A stretch of 27,720 bases of DNA from UBA3700 sp963592135 (GCA_963592135.1 CAVAVP010000036.1:1-27720); one strand, 5' to 3'. Positions 15,058 through 24,524 are shown, counted from the stretch's first letter. The notes: generated from the letters alone by a model not told the origin. Translations and numbers: made by a program.

Positions 15058-16290
15058 ATGAATATTGTTGATATAATACCTTGTGAATTATTTGAACTTG
15101 CCAAACTTTTACCAAAAGAAAGTCATTTATATGTAGTGGGTGGATTTGTTAGAGATTATCTAATTTTTAATACTCAATCTTCAGATATAGATATTTGTGC
15201 ATCTCTTACGCCAAACGAACTTCAAGCAGTATTAGAAAATAGCAGGTTTAAGCTTTTTGAAGCTTCACCAAGACTTGGAACTATGATAATTAAAGGCGAA
15301 AGAAGCTATGAATATACGACCTTTAGGAAAGATAGTTATCCAAAAGAAAATGGAGTACACTCTCCTGAGGATGTTTTTTTTACCAAAAATATTATACAAG
15401 ATGCAAAAAGAAGAGATTTTAAATGTAATGCAATTTATTTTGATTTAAATCTTAGAGAAATATACGATCCACTATATGGAATTGATGATATATCAAAAAA
15501 AGAGATAAGTACAGTAGTAAATCCTAATATAGTCTTATCTCAAGATGGATTAAGAATAATGAGACTAGTTAGAATGGTTTCAAAATTAAATTTTAATGTT
15601 CAAAAATCAACTTTGGAGGCCGCAAATAATCTTAAAGATAGATTGAAAGATATTTCAGTAGAAAGAATCCAAGTGGAATTAGAAAAAATTTTGGAAGGCC
15701 CTTATGTTTATAAAGCTTTGTGCTTAATGGAGGCCCTTAATTTGTTTGAAATAGTTTTGCCACAATTGCTTAGTATGAAGGATAAGAAAGACGTTCTTTT
15801 TAGAATTATAGAAAAAAGCCCTAAAAGGATAAGACTGGCAGCATTATTTTCTAGTTTAGAAAAAGAAGAAATACGTGAGATTCTTCATAACTTAAAGTTT
15901 TCTAATGAAAAGATAGCTTATATCACAGAAGTTGCAGGCGTTCAAAACAGTCATATAGAAGATGAGAAGGATACCGAAGTATTGAAAAAATTTGTAGTAG
16001 AATATGTTGAAAATATAGAAGATATAATAATTCTTCAAAACATAATAAAAGATGTGGAAAAAAGAAAAATAACGAATAATATAGAGATTCAATATAACCT
16101 AATGAAAAAAGAAAATTTGCCGTTAAAAATGAAAGAGTTAGAAATAGATGGAAAAGATGTACAAAAGTACGGCTATAAAGGAAAAGAAATAGGCAACGTT
16201 TTGAATGAAATTTTTTATAAATGTTATATGGGTAAAATAGAAAATAAAAGAGAAAAACTTATAGAAGTATTAGAAAAAAGGGGAAAATGA
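15058..16290 (+). CDS. cca: tRNA nucleotidyltransferase (CCA-adding or A-adding type)
   Basis: A class II tRNA nucleotidyltransferase that builds or repairs the 3'-CCA end. The head contains GGFVRD (28-33) and the metal-binding DID (43-45). The B motif RRDFKCNAIYFDL is at 118-130. The template-region motif QDGLRIMRLVR (162-172) and VERIQVELEKIL follow. Length of 410 matches bacterial enzymes; no HD domain is seen in the tail. Whether it adds all of CCA or only one part cannot be told from motifs alone. It is cotranscribed with tilS, with its TGA overlapping the rmuC start region. Confidence 0.92.
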   Translation: MNIVDIIPCELFELAKLLPKESHLYVVGGFVRDYLIFNTQSSDIDICASLTPNELQAVLENSRFKLFEASPRLGTMIIKGERSYEYTTFRKDSYPKENGVHSPEDVFFTKNIIQDAKRRDFKCNAIYFDLNLREIYDPLYGIDDISKKEISTVVNPNIVLSQDGLRIMRLVRMVSKLNFNVQKSTLEAANNLKDRLKDISVERIQVELEKILEGPYVYKALCLMEALNLFEIVLPQLLSMKDKKDVLFRIIEKSPKRIRLAALFSSLEKEEIREILHNLKFSNEKIAYITEVAGVQNSHIEDEKDTEVLKKFVVEYVENIEDIIILQNIIKDVEKRKITNNIEIQYNLMKKENLPLKMKELEIDGKDVQKYGYKGKEIGNVLNEIFYKCYMGKIENKREKLIEVLEKRGK

Positions 16291-17585
16291 TGGAAATAGT
16301 AATATTAATAATAAGTGCAGTTACTGTAGTGTTATTAGCTACGATATTAATAGTAATACTGGTAAATAAGAAAAATAATTTGTCTCAAAAAGAAGTACAA
16401 GATGTTTGTGATGAAATGCAAGAGGCGATAACAAGAGATATAACAAACGCCATCGAAACATCTTCAAGATTAAATAACGAAATTATGAAAAACTCAAATG
16501 AAACCACAGCAAACTTTAATAAGAATTTCATGGAAAGTTTTGATAGAAGAATGGATACTTTGACAAAAACAACAGAAGAATCTATGAGATCATTAAAAAC
16601 TGAAGTAAGCATCTCGTTAGATAAAACAAGAGAGATAACTGAAAACAAATTGGAACAACTTCAAAACAGTAACGAAAAAAAATTAGAGGAGATAAGAAAG
16701 ACGGTAGATGATAAATTAACCGAAACTCTAGATAAAAGGCTCGAATCTTCTTTTAAGAGTATAATAGATACAATACAATCTGTTCAAAAGAATTTTGGAG
16801 AAATGACAAAGCTTTCAGAACAGGTAAATGAACTAAATAAAACATTCTCTAATGTTAAAACAAGAGGAACATGGGGAGAAGTTTCTTTAGAAGGGCTTCT
16901 TTCCGAAATTATGTCTCCAAATCAATATGAAAAACAAAAAGCAATTCAAAAAGGATATGTTGTAGACTTTGTTATAAAAATGCCAGGAAAAACAGAACAA
17001 GATTCAACGTATTTGCCAATAGATTCAAAATTCCCAATAGAAAGTTACAAAAGATTGGTAGATGCAAGCGAGAATGGCTCAAAAGAAGATGAAATAAGAG
17101 AGAAAAACGAACTTGCAAAAGCTGTAAAAGAACAGGCAAAAAGTATTTGTCAAAAATACATAAAAATACCGATGACTACAGACTTTGCGATTATGTACCT
17201 TCCGACAGAAGGGCTATATTCGGAAGTTGTTAGAAACGATGATCTTGTTACTGAAATGAGAAATAAATATAAAGTAATACCTTGTGGGCCAAGTGTACTA
17301 TCTGCAATATTAAATAGTTTACAAGTAGGGTTCTTAACGCTTAAAATTCAAAAGAATAGTGGAGAAGTTGCTAAAATGTTAAAAACTTTCCAAGCAGATT
17401 TTAGTAAATTCACAAAAATTATAGAAGATACTAAAAAAGAAGCACAAAAAGTGGTAGAATCTTTAGGGAAAGCAGATGATAGAAATAATATAATTAAAAG
17501 TAGGCTGGGAAAGGTAGATAACTTAAAATTAACATCTTTAGATAGTGAATTAATAGAAATAGAAGGTAATACAAGTGAGCAGTAG
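16290..17585 (+). CDS. rmuC: RmuC-family protein with N-terminal membrane anchor
   Basis: RmuC proteins belong to the PD-(D/E)XK nuclease-like group and are linked to limiting recombination at inverted repeats; the biochemical role is poorly known. One transmembrane helix lies near residues 4-25, followed by a long coiled coil of about 30-180. The RmuC domain then carries RGTWGEVSLEGLLSEIM, YLPIDSKFPIESYKRL and DFAIMYLPTEGLYSEV. Two ATGs are possible at 16287 and 16290; the second is better spaced from the AGGGG SD. The C-terminal end overlaps the next gene by 11 nt. Confidence 0.9.
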   Translation: MEIVILIISAVTVVLLATILIVILVNKKNNLSQKEVQDVCDEMQEAITRDITNAIETSSRLNNEIMKNSNETTANFNKNFMESFDRRMDTLTKTTEESMRSLKTEVSISLDKTREITENKLEQLQNSNEKKLEEIRKTVDDKLTETLDKRLESSFKSIIDTIQSVQKNFGEMTKLSEQVNELNKTFSNVKTRGTWGEVSLEGLLSEIMSPNQYEKQKAIQKGYVVDFVIKMPGKTEQDSTYLPIDSKFPIESYKRLVDASENGSKEDEIREKNELAKAVKEQAKSICQKYIKIPMTTDFAIMYLPTEGLYSEVVRNDDLVTEMRNKYKVIPCGPSVLSAILNSLQVGFLTLKIQKNSGEVAKMLKTFQADFSKFTKIIEDTKKEAQKVVESLGKADDRNNIIKSRLGKVDNLKLTSLDSELIEIEGNTSEQ

Positions 17586-18390
17586 AAACGATTTGCATAT
17601 TCATAGCATATATAGTGATGGAACAGATTCGCCAAAAGAAATTATAGATAAGGCGAAGAGTTTTGGTATTGAAAATATTGCAATAACCGATCACGACACT
17701 GTAGTTGGAATAAAGGAAGCAAAAGAATATGCAAATAAAGTGGGAATAAATTGTATATCTGGTATTGAGTTATCCACATTCGCAAGATATGAAATTCATA
17801 TTTTGGGATACGGCATAGATGAAAATAATTCACAACTACTTGAAAATTTAGATAAATTTGCAAGATTAAGAAAAGAAAGAATATTAAAAATTTTAAATAG
17901 ATTGTCAACCTTCAATATAAATATAGATTTTGAAGAATTGCCTAAAGCAAACTCAATAGGAAGATTGCATGTAGCTAAAGTGTTAGTGAGTAAGGGGTAC
18001 GTAGGCAGCATAAAAGAGGCTTTTGATAGATATTTAGGACAAAAAGGTTGTGCATATTTGCCATCTCAAAGAATATATCCGTTTGATGGGGTTAAATTAA
18101 TAAAACAGGCCGGAGGAATACCTGTAATTGCGCATCCATTAAAATATTATCAAGATAGAGATTTATTGGACTTAATAATTGGATTAAAAGCTTACGGTTT
18201 AGGTGGACTTGAATGTTATTACAGTACGCATGATGAAAAGACAACAAAAGAACTTTTAAAAATGGCTCAAAATAATAAGCTTATCGCAACGGGCGGGACA
18301 GATTATCACGGACAAAATAAAAATATAGAGTTAGGTGCTGTAGTGTGGGAGCCAGACTTTTTTACAAAGAAAACTTTAAAATTAAGGTAA
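17575..18390 (+). CDS. PHP-domain phosphoesterase (TrpH/RNase AM-like)
   Basis: A PHP metal-dependent phosphoesterase of 271 residues. The metal-binding motifs are DLHIHSIYSDGT (H8, H10, D15), ITDHDTV (H40, D41), GIELST (E65), EIHILGYG (H75), then IAHPLKY and GGTDYHGQN further on. This layout matches the TrpH family, which includes RNase AM (5'-3' trimming of RNA) and 3',5'-nucleotide bisphosphate phosphatases; the substrate here is undetermined. The start is GTG at 17575, with AGAAGG 9 nt upstream inside rmuC, because it gives the family N-terminus directly. It is probably the last gene of the tilS-cca-rmuC unit. Confidence 0.88.
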   Translation: MSSRNDLHIHSIYSDGTDSPKEIIDKAKSFGIENIAITDHDTVVGIKEAKEYANKVGINCISGIELSTFARYEIHILGYGIDENNSQLLENLDKFARLRKERILKILNRLSTFNINIDFEELPKANSIGRLHVAKVLVSKGYVGSIKEAFDRYLGQKGCAYLPSQRIYPFDGVKLIKQAGGIPVIAHPLKYYQDRDLLDLIIGLKAYGLGGLECYYSTHDEKTTKELLKMAQNNKLIATGGTDYHGQNKNIELGAVVWEPDFFTKKTLKLR

Positions 18391-18549
18391 GAAGATAATA
18401 ATAGCCTTTTTAAAACAAAATCGATTAAGTTTACATTTTAAATGAATAGTTTCATTAATTTTCGATACTAATTTTGAACTACAATGTAAATTAGGCAAAA
18501 CTAATAGGCAAGATATTTATTAAAGGCCATAGGAGTTTCATAAAATAAA

Positions 18550-19781
18550 ACATCTTTATAATGAGGTATTATCAGGAGAAAAATTATTATGAAATTGACT
18601 AACATGATGAAAAAATATGAAAAAAATTTGTAATGAAGATTTGGACATTAACGATTTGTGTATTAGGATATCTGCGGCTTTCCCAAACGTTAAACTAATT
18701 CCAAATAAAACAGTAATTATATTTGATGAATTACAAGAATGTGCAAGAGCAAGAACTTCAATAAAATTATTTATGCTGGACGGTAGATTTGACATCATTG
18801 GTACCGGTTTTTATTAGGATTAAGAGGTTATAATAAAAAGCAACAAGAGGGTATTCCTACTGGGTTTGAATACATAATAAATATGTATCCAATGGATTTT
18901 GAGGAATTTTTATTGGCTAGGGGTATTAATCATAATGTGATTGAATATTTGAAAAAATGTTATTTAAATAAAGAAAAAATTGATGAAGTTATAAACGAAA
19001 AAATGCTTAAGTATTTTAAAGAATATCTTTGTGTGGGGTATGCCTGATGCGATAAATACGTTCTTGCATACTTTTGATATGAATCAAGTACACAGTGTTT
19101 TAATCAATATGCTAGAACAATTCAAAGATGATTTTGGAAAACATTTAGATGAAAACGAAAACACTAAAATTAATAAAACTGGTTTAAAAAGAATTATGGA
19201 AGTATATAATTCTATACCTAATCAATTGGTAAAAGAAAATAAAAAATTTCAATATAAAATTATTTCTAATAGAGCTAATTCAAGAGATTATAGAGAGTCT
19301 ATAACTTGGCTTGAGAAGTTTGGGTTTATTAAATTATGTTATAATTTAAGTCTATTACAATTGCCTTTAAGTGGATATAAGTGTGAGGATGTTTTTAAAG
19401 TATATGTTATTGACAATGGGTTATTTTTGGCTATGTTAGATGAAGGTAGTGTAAACGATATTATGAACAATAATTTTAAAATATATAATGGCGCCGTCTA
19501 TGAAAATATTGTTGCTGAATCGTTTTCAAAAAATCATATTAATTTATATTACTATAGCAAGAATTCAGAAACAGAAATAGATTTTGTTAGTAAAGTAAAT
19601 AACGAATTAACATTAATAGAAGTTAAAGCTAATAACGGAGATACTAAATCGTTAAAAGATATTTTATCAAAAAAAAGATGTTTATAATGTTGATAATGCA
19701 ATAAAACTAATTCGTGGTAACATTGGTTATTCTAAAGGTATTTATACATTGCCTCATTATTTTTCATTTTTAATAAAATAG
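18550..19781 (+). pseudogene. Decayed AAA ATPase / DUF4143 protein gene
   Basis: Three collinear pieces match one AAA-DUF4143 ATPase. Piece one (from about 18617) carries the Walker B TVIIFDELQEC, then IGTG. A 1-nt deletion near 18812 shifts frame where family proteins read GTGSLLGLRG. Piece two (GLRGYNKKQQEGIPTGFEY) runs to about 19035, where a 2-nt deletion breaks the V-G-G-M-P motif. Piece three holds the DUF4143 nuclease-like part (IDFVSKVNNELTLIEVKAN) to 19687. One extra A in an 8-A run near 19675 shifts the last ~33 codons, which end at TAG 19779-19781. The N-terminal Walker A (P-loop) segment is missing. The 5' boundary is approximate. These genes are often exchanged horizontally. Confidence 0.85.
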
Positions 19782-19840
19782 TTGTTTTTAACCGATTCAA
19801 CTGACGTTTAAGAAAAACCCTTAAAAACTCAAAATCGTGC

Positions 19841-19870
19841 TTGTTTACGCGTAAGCGCGAATGTTATAAT
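19841..19870 (+). promoter_or_regulatory. Promoter and palindromic operator of the sugar block
   Basis: -10 TATAAT at 19865-19870, with TTGTTT at 19841-19846 as a weak -35 (18-bp spacer). A perfect 10-bp palindrome TTACGCGTAA (19845-19854), with a central CG like many LacI-family operators, overlaps the -35 and spacer. A repressor bound there would block RNA polymerase. CGCG also recurs at 19855-19858. Confidence 0.6.
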
Positions 19871-19886
19871 AAACGCAAGGTGTTTT

Positions 19887-21470
19887 ATGAAAAATCAAAA
19901 TGTAGAAAAAGTGTATAATCCAGATCATATACCTACAAAAGAAAAAATTTGTTATGGTTTTGGCGGATTAATGGATGGTGGCGCTGTATCAATGATGAGT
20001 TGCGTCATGTTGGCATACATGTCTAAGGCAAATGAGATGCTTCCGGCTGTAGCTTCAACAATTATTATGATTGCCAAAATATGGGATGCAATAACGGATC
20101 CTCTAATGGGTTTTATAAGTGATAATACAAGAGGAAAGTATGGTAGACGTAAACCTTATATTTTCTGGGGTGGAGTTTCTGTACTAATAGCAATATTCTT
20201 AGTATTCTTGCCTATTAGAGAATGGGGAGTTTCTGTAAAAGGGTTTACTGTTTATATAACAATTATGTATTTAGTATGGAATACTTGTTCTACTATTTCA
20301 CAAGTTCCATATACTTCCATGGCAAGTGATATATCTCCATCATTTAAAGAGAGAAATAATGCAAATACTGTAAAACTAGTATTCGTTTCTATTGCCTCAG
20401 GACTTGCATATGTTTTACCGCTTATCTTTATAGAATCTTTAATAAACGAAGATGGTTATCTATTCTTTGATCACTTAACAAAAACACAATTCTGGTTATT
20501 AATGAGTATAACATTTGGTGTGCTATTTGGAGGTGGATTAATTGTTTGTGGGCTTGGCGTAAAAGAAAGAATTGTAGATAATTCGCCAAAAGAAAAATTT
20601 AACTTTAAACAATTTATCAAAAATTATATTCAGCCATATAAAAATAAATCTTATAGATGGCATATTGTAATGTATGTTGCAGCATTTACTTGTATGGATA
20701 TGATAAGTGCTCTTGCTGTATACTATGCAACTGATGTGTGGGCAGGAAAGCAATTATTTGGAATGAATATGTCTTCTTTATTCATAATTGCACCTTTAAT
20801 GGTAGCTGCTGTATGCATGTTTCCATTAGCAAGAATAATGATGGATAAAAAGAGCAAACAGTTCGCCTTTAGAATGGGACTTCCATTCTATATTTTAGGT
20901 GGAATAATGTTGGCAATTATGGATCCAAGTTGGACACCTCCAATTTTAGTTCCAATTGTAGCTTTAATTATGGGGCTAGGATTTGGTGGAGCTCAAATGA
21001 TGCCATGGATAATATTCCCTGACACTGTTGATGTTGCTGAAATGGCAACAGGAAAAAGACCTACAGGAACTTATAGCGGAATGATGACTTTGGCTAGAAA
21101 AGTAGGCGGAGCTTTAGGTGTTGGCATAGTCGGATGGATATTAACTGCTGCAGGATATATTCCAACAGATTCAAATACTACAGGAGTAGTTCAACCAGAT
21201 TCAGCACTTACTGCAATTAAATTGATTTTAAGTATAGCTATTATTGTATTAATTTCGATTTCTCTATTTGCTTCATTTAAATATAAGATAAATTCTAAAA
21301 AGCTAGAGAAAATAAGGTATTTTATTGATGCAAGAAAAGAAGGAAAAGAATTAACACAACAAGAAGAAATGGAAAGAAGCAATTTGGTGTCTGAACTATA
21401 TGGAAAAGTAGATACAACCATTGAAAAGTCTGAAATTAAGTATGTAGAATTAGGAGAAAATAATGAGTGA
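19887..21470 (+). CDS. GPH-family sugar:cation symporter
   Basis: A glycoside-pentoside-hexuronide:cation symporter of 527 residues, in the major facilitator superfamily, with about 12 hydrophobic segments. The family signature WDAITDPLMGFISDNTRGK, followed by YGRRKPYI, is near residue 70-93. A second membrane-half motif (GGAQMMPWIIFPDTVDVAE) is at about 370-390. A ~60-residue charged tail with KEGKELTQQEEMERS follows. The substrate cannot be read off; alpha- or beta-glycosides or uronides are usual. The SD AAGGTG lies 7 nt before the ATG. Downstream genes suggest that the imported sugar is handled as a phosphate. Confidence 0.9.
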   Translation: MKNQNVEKVYNPDHIPTKEKICYGFGGLMDGGAVSMMSCVMLAYMSKANEMLPAVASTIIMIAKIWDAITDPLMGFISDNTRGKYGRRKPYIFWGGVSVLIAIFLVFLPIREWGVSVKGFTVYITIMYLVWNTCSTISQVPYTSMASDISPSFKERNNANTVKLVFVSIASGLAYVLPLIFIESLINEDGYLFFDHLTKTQFWLLMSITFGVLFGGGLIVCGLGVKERIVDNSPKEKFNFKQFIKNYIQPYKNKSYRWHIVMYVAAFTCMDMISALAVYYATDVWAGKQLFGMNMSSLFIIAPLMVAAVCMFPLARIMMDKKSKQFAFRMGLPFYILGGIMLAIMDPSWTPPILVPIVALIMGLGFGGAQMMPWIIFPDTVDVAEMATGKRPTGTYSGMMTLARKVGGALGVGIVGWILTAAGYIPTDSNTTGVVQPDSALTAIKLILSIAIIVLISISLFASFKYKINSKKLEKIRYFIDARKEGKELTQQEEMERSNLVSELYGKVDTTIEKSEIKYVELGENNE

Positions 21471-22275
21471 GTTTAATAAAGAATCTTTAACCGGCCTTGC
21501 GGGTGCATTGTGTGAATGTATGGGAATAGATCCCCCTGAACACAGTGAATGCGTAACTAAAGATCTTGTAGATTATGTAATGAAACAAACAAAAGGTGAA
21601 AAAGTAGATAGAGTAATCATGTTTAATCCAGATGCGATAGGGCAATGGATTTATGAGAAATATTATGATAAGTTTGAAAAGTTTAGAAAAGGAGCTCCCT
21701 ATGAGCAAAAATACTTAACAGTATTCCCACCAAAAACTCCAGTTTGCTTTGGCTCTATGTATACAGGTGCACAACCTAGCGTTCACGGAATACAGAGATA
21801 CACAAAACCGGTTATTAAAATTGATACTATATTTGATGCATTAATTAGAGCAGGAAAAAAGCCTTGTATAATAGCTGTTCAGAATTCAAGTATGTCAAAA
21901 ATTTATCTTGAAAGAGATATGGATTATTACTTTGAAGTATATGATAATGAGACGGTAGACAAAGCTCTTGAGATAATAAAAGAAGATAAATACGATTTCA
22001 TTTGTGTCTATAACCAAGAATATGATGATGTTATGCATAGGTCTCATCCTCAATCGTATTGGTCAATGAAGGCAATAGATCACTATAATAACAATTTTGA
22101 AAGAATTTCAAATGCAGTTAAAGAAAATTGGAAAAACCATAACACATTAATTGGAATAGGACCAGATCATGGCACACATAGAGAGTGGTATTTACTTGGA
22201 CAACATGGTAAAAATATTCCTAAAGACATGAACATTGTTCATTGGTATGGCGTTTATTTAAAAGAAGAAAAGTAA
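21463..22275 (+). CDS. Alkaline-phosphatase-superfamily hydrolase, substrate unknown
   Basis: A compact 270-residue member of the alkaline phosphatase superfamily (with phosphopentomutases, iPGM and nucleotide phosphodiesterases). Likely metal ligands and nucleophile are D57 (FNPDAIG), T92 in KTPVCFGSMYTGAQPSVHGI, D189/H192 (YDDVMHRSH), D235-H236 (GPDHG) and H248 (GQHGK). It has no signal peptide, so it acts in the cytoplasm. Overlap with the symporter by 8 nt and an AGGAGA SD inside its end suggest coupled translation. Placement between a sugar symporter and a phosphosugar mutase suggests a sugar phosphate or phosphodiester substrate. This is an inference. Confidence 0.75.
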   Translation: MSEFNKESLTGLAGALCECMGIDPPEHSECVTKDLVDYVMKQTKGEKVDRVIMFNPDAIGQWIYEKYYDKFEKFRKGAPYEQKYLTVFPPKTPVCFGSMYTGAQPSVHGIQRYTKPVIKIDTIFDALIRAGKKPCIIAVQNSSMSKIYLERDMDYYFEVYDNETVDKALEIIKEDKYDFICVYNQEYDDVMHRSHPQSYWSMKAIDHYNNNFERISNAVKENWKNHNTLIGIGPDHGTHREWYLLGQHGKNIPKDMNIVHWYGVYLKEEK

Positions 22276-22304
22276 CTTTATCCGATAAAAAAGGAGCAAA
22301 CAAA

Positions 22305-24047
22305 ATGGATTATAAAGAAAATTATAAAGAATGGTTAAAAAATGTAAAACCAAATCAAAGAAAAGAATTAGAAACAATTGAAAACAACGATAAAGAAATT
22401 AAAGAAAGATTTACTATTCCTTTAGCCTTTGGTACGGCCGGTATGAGAGGAATTATCGCTATGGGTATTTCTAATATGAACGAATACACAGTAGCTAGAG
22501 CAACAAAAGGATTAGCAGATTATATAACATCATTAGGAGAAGCCGAAAAGAAAAGAGGTGTTGCAATTTCTTATGATACTAGAAGAATGTCGTTTGATTT
22601 TGCGTTAGTTACTGCAAAAGTTTTAGGTGCTAATGGAATAAATGTTTATTTATATGAAAACGTAAGACCAGTTCCAATGTGTTCATATGCGGTTCGTCAC
22701 CTAAATTGTATAGCGGGTGTTATGATAACGGCTTCGCATAATCCAAAGGAATACAATGGGTATAAAGTTTATGGAGAAGATGGAGCTCAAATGTCTCCAG
22801 AGGCTACAAAAGTAGTAGTAGATTTTATTGAAAAAACACCTTATTTTGGAATAAATCAAGAAGAAACAAAAGTTGAAAAAGAAGGAGATATAGCTCAATT
22901 AAACGAAACAAAAATCAGTGAACATATAATGGTAGTTGGAGATAAATTAGATCATGATTATTTTAACGAAATTTCTAAATTATCTTTATCCCCTGAAGCC
23001 GTTAAAGAAGTTGCTGGCAAAATAAAGATAGTATATACACCGATACATGGTTCTGGATGTATGCCAGTTACGACAATGTTAATGAGAATGGGAATTCCAG
23101 TAAGTGTGGTAGAAGAGCAAAGGCTGCCAGATACTGAGTTCTCTACGGTAAAGGTTCCAAATCCAGAACAACCTGATGCTTTAAAAATGGGAATAGATTT
23201 AGCAAACAAATTAGGAAGCGATATCGTAATAGGAACAGATCCGGATTGCGATAGAATGGGTATTGCAATTAGAGATAACAATAATGAGTTTGTATTATTA
23301 AATGGTAACCAAATTGGTGCCATGATGATGGATTATATTTTAATGAGACATCAACAAAAAGGAACATTACCAAAAAATGCTGCAGTAGTAAAAACTATAG
23401 TTACAACTAAATTTGCAGATAAAATTGCAAGAAGTTATAGTGCAACGGTTTTTGATGTGCTAACAGGTTTTAAATTTATTGGAGAAAAGATAAAAGAATG
23501 GGAACAAACAGGAGAATATACCTTTATGTTTGGTTACGAGGAAAGCTATGGTTCCTTATGCGGAACTCATGCAAGAGATAAAGATGCAGTAGTAGCCTCT
23601 ATGATTTTTGCTGAAATGGCATGTTACTACACGAGTATAAATGTTACTCTTTATGACAAATTACAAGAATTGTTTAAAAAATTTGGCTACTTTGTAGAAA
23701 CATCAAAATCTTATTCATTCCCAGGATTGGACGGAATGCAAAAAATGGCAGAAATTATGGATAAGTTTAAGTCTACAAATTTAAAAGAAATTGCTGGATA
23801 TAAAACAGTTTCTAAGATGGATTTAGATGCAGGTACTGTGGAGTATGCAGATGGAAAAATTGAAAAAGCCGGACTTCCAAAGACAAACGTTATAAAATAT
23901 GATCTTGGAAACGATGAATGGTTGTGTATAAGACCAAGTGGAACAGAGCCTAAAATAAAGGTATACGTGTCTTCTTGTGAAAGCACGCTAGAAGCGTCAA
24001 AAGAAAAAAATAATAAATTACAAGAAGCGATGAAAGCGTTAATGTAG
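22305..24047 (+). CDS. pgcA: Phosphoglucomutase/phosphomannomutase (alpha-D-phosphohexomutase)
   Basis: An alpha-D-phosphohexomutase of 580 residues that interconverts hexose 1- and 6-phosphates. The catalytic phosphoserine loop ITASHNPKEYNGYKVYGEDG has the serine at 144. The Mg2+ loop GTDPDCDR is at 310-317, the sugar-specificity loop GYEESYG is seen near 510 of 580, and the C-terminal phosphate-binding RPSGTEPKIKVY near the end. I chose ATG 22305 because AAGGAG is 8 nt upstream. The longer frame from 22242 overlaps the previous gene and adds a non-family leader. It probably feeds imported sugar into glycolysis or cell-wall synthesis. Confidence 0.92.
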   Translation: MDYKENYKEWLKNVKPNQRKELETIENNDKEIKERFTIPLAFGTAGMRGIIAMGISNMNEYTVARATKGLADYITSLGEAEKKRGVAISYDTRRMSFDFALVTAKVLGANGINVYLYENVRPVPMCSYAVRHLNCIAGVMITASHNPKEYNGYKVYGEDGAQMSPEATKVVVDFIEKTPYFGINQEETKVEKEGDIAQLNETKISEHIMVVGDKLDHDYFNEISKLSLSPEAVKEVAGKIKIVYTPIHGSGCMPVTTMLMRMGIPVSVVEEQRLPDTEFSTVKVPNPEQPDALKMGIDLANKLGSDIVIGTDPDCDRMGIAIRDNNNEFVLLNGNQIGAMMMDYILMRHQQKGTLPKNAAVVKTIVTTKFADKIARSYSATVFDVLTGFKFIGEKIKEWEQTGEYTFMFGYEESYGSLCGTHARDKDAVVASMIFAEMACYYTSINVTLYDKLQELFKKFGYFVETSKSYSFPGLDGMQKMAEIMDKFKSTNLKEIAGYKTVSKMDLDAGTVEYADGKIEKAGLPKTNVIKYDLGNDEWLCIRPSGTEPKIKVYVSSCESTLEASKEKNNKLQEAMKALM

Positions 24048-24081
24048 TATGCACACATACGCGAAAATATAGAAAAAATAG

Positions 24082-24110
24082 TTGTAAATAAAATATTAGT
24101 ATGTTATTAT
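24082..24110 (+). promoter_or_regulatory. secG promoter
   Basis: -35 TTGTAA (24082-24087), a 17-bp spacer, -10 TATTAT (24105-24110). The leader to the secG ATG at 24146 is about 28 nt and contains a strong SD, GGAGG. It isolates secG from the sugar block. Confidence 0.75.
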
Positions 24111-24145
24111 TTCATAGCAACCAAAAGTAAATGGAGGAAGTTTAA

Positions 24146-24442
24146 ATGAACTTTATGTATATAGCAGCTGCAGCTTTAATAGATTATGACGTTGCTAATG
24201 TATTAAGAATAATAGTAGCAATTTTAACTATGATTATGGCCATTGGCCTAATTGTTGTAGTAATAATGCAAAAACCAGTAACAAATAATATCGGTACAAT
24301 TGCCGGCGAAGAGACTCAAACATACGCAGGAAAGAATAAGGCTAAATCAAAAGAATCTTTATTAAGAAAATTAACAATAATTTTAGGAATAGCAATTTCT
24401 GTTTTAGTAATATTCTTCTTTATAACATATTTAGAGGTTTAA
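24146..24442 (+). CDS. secG: Preprotein translocase subunit SecG
   Basis: SecG is the small membrane partner of SecYE in protein export. Length is 98 residues, with two transmembrane helices at about 18-41 and 71-95 separated by a polar cytoplasmic loop with NNIGTIAGEETQTYAG. This loop matches family proteins, which usually carry a SGG/GGxxS motif here. The GGAGG SD is 8 nt before the ATG. It has its own promoter and terminator, so it is monocistronic, though smpB follows at 82 nt. Confidence 0.85.
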   Translation: MNFMYIAAAALIDYDVANVLRIIVAILTMIMAIGLIVVVIMQKPVTNNIGTIAGEETQTYAGKNKAKSKESLLRKLTIILGIAISVLVIFFFITYLEV

Positions 24443-24461
24443 AGTTAAATAAAAAAGTTCG

Positions 24462-24495
24462 AAATCCTTTCGCCAAATGCGAAAGGATTTTTTTT
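24462..24495 (+). terminator. secG terminator
   Basis: AAATCCTTTCGC (24462-24473) and GCGAAAGGATTT (24479-24490) form a perfect 12-bp stem with a 5-nt loop, ending in eight T. This is a strong rho-independent terminator. Confidence 0.92.
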
Positions 24496-24510
24496 ATTTA
24501 TAAAAAAGTA

Positions 24511-24516
24511 TATAAT
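24511..24516 (+). promoter_or_regulatory. -10 box of smpB promoter, predicted leaderless
   Basis: Exact TATAAT 8 nt before the smpB ATG at 24525. The intervening bases contain AGAGG, but only 1 nt from the ATG, too close for SD pairing. No good -35 is seen; that region overlaps the secG terminator T-run. Confidence 0.6.
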
Positions 24517-24524
24517 AAAGAGGC

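Noticed and set aside
17770..17778. Perfect DnaA box TTATCCACA (and its complement at 13387-13395)
   Set aside because: Each is single and inside a coding gene (PHP phosphoesterase and trmL), thousands of bases apart, with no cluster. Chance is the simpler reading.
24047..24060. Small hairpin GTATG-CACA-CATAC at the pgcA stop
   Set aside because: Only 5 bp with no U-tract, too weak to call a terminator.
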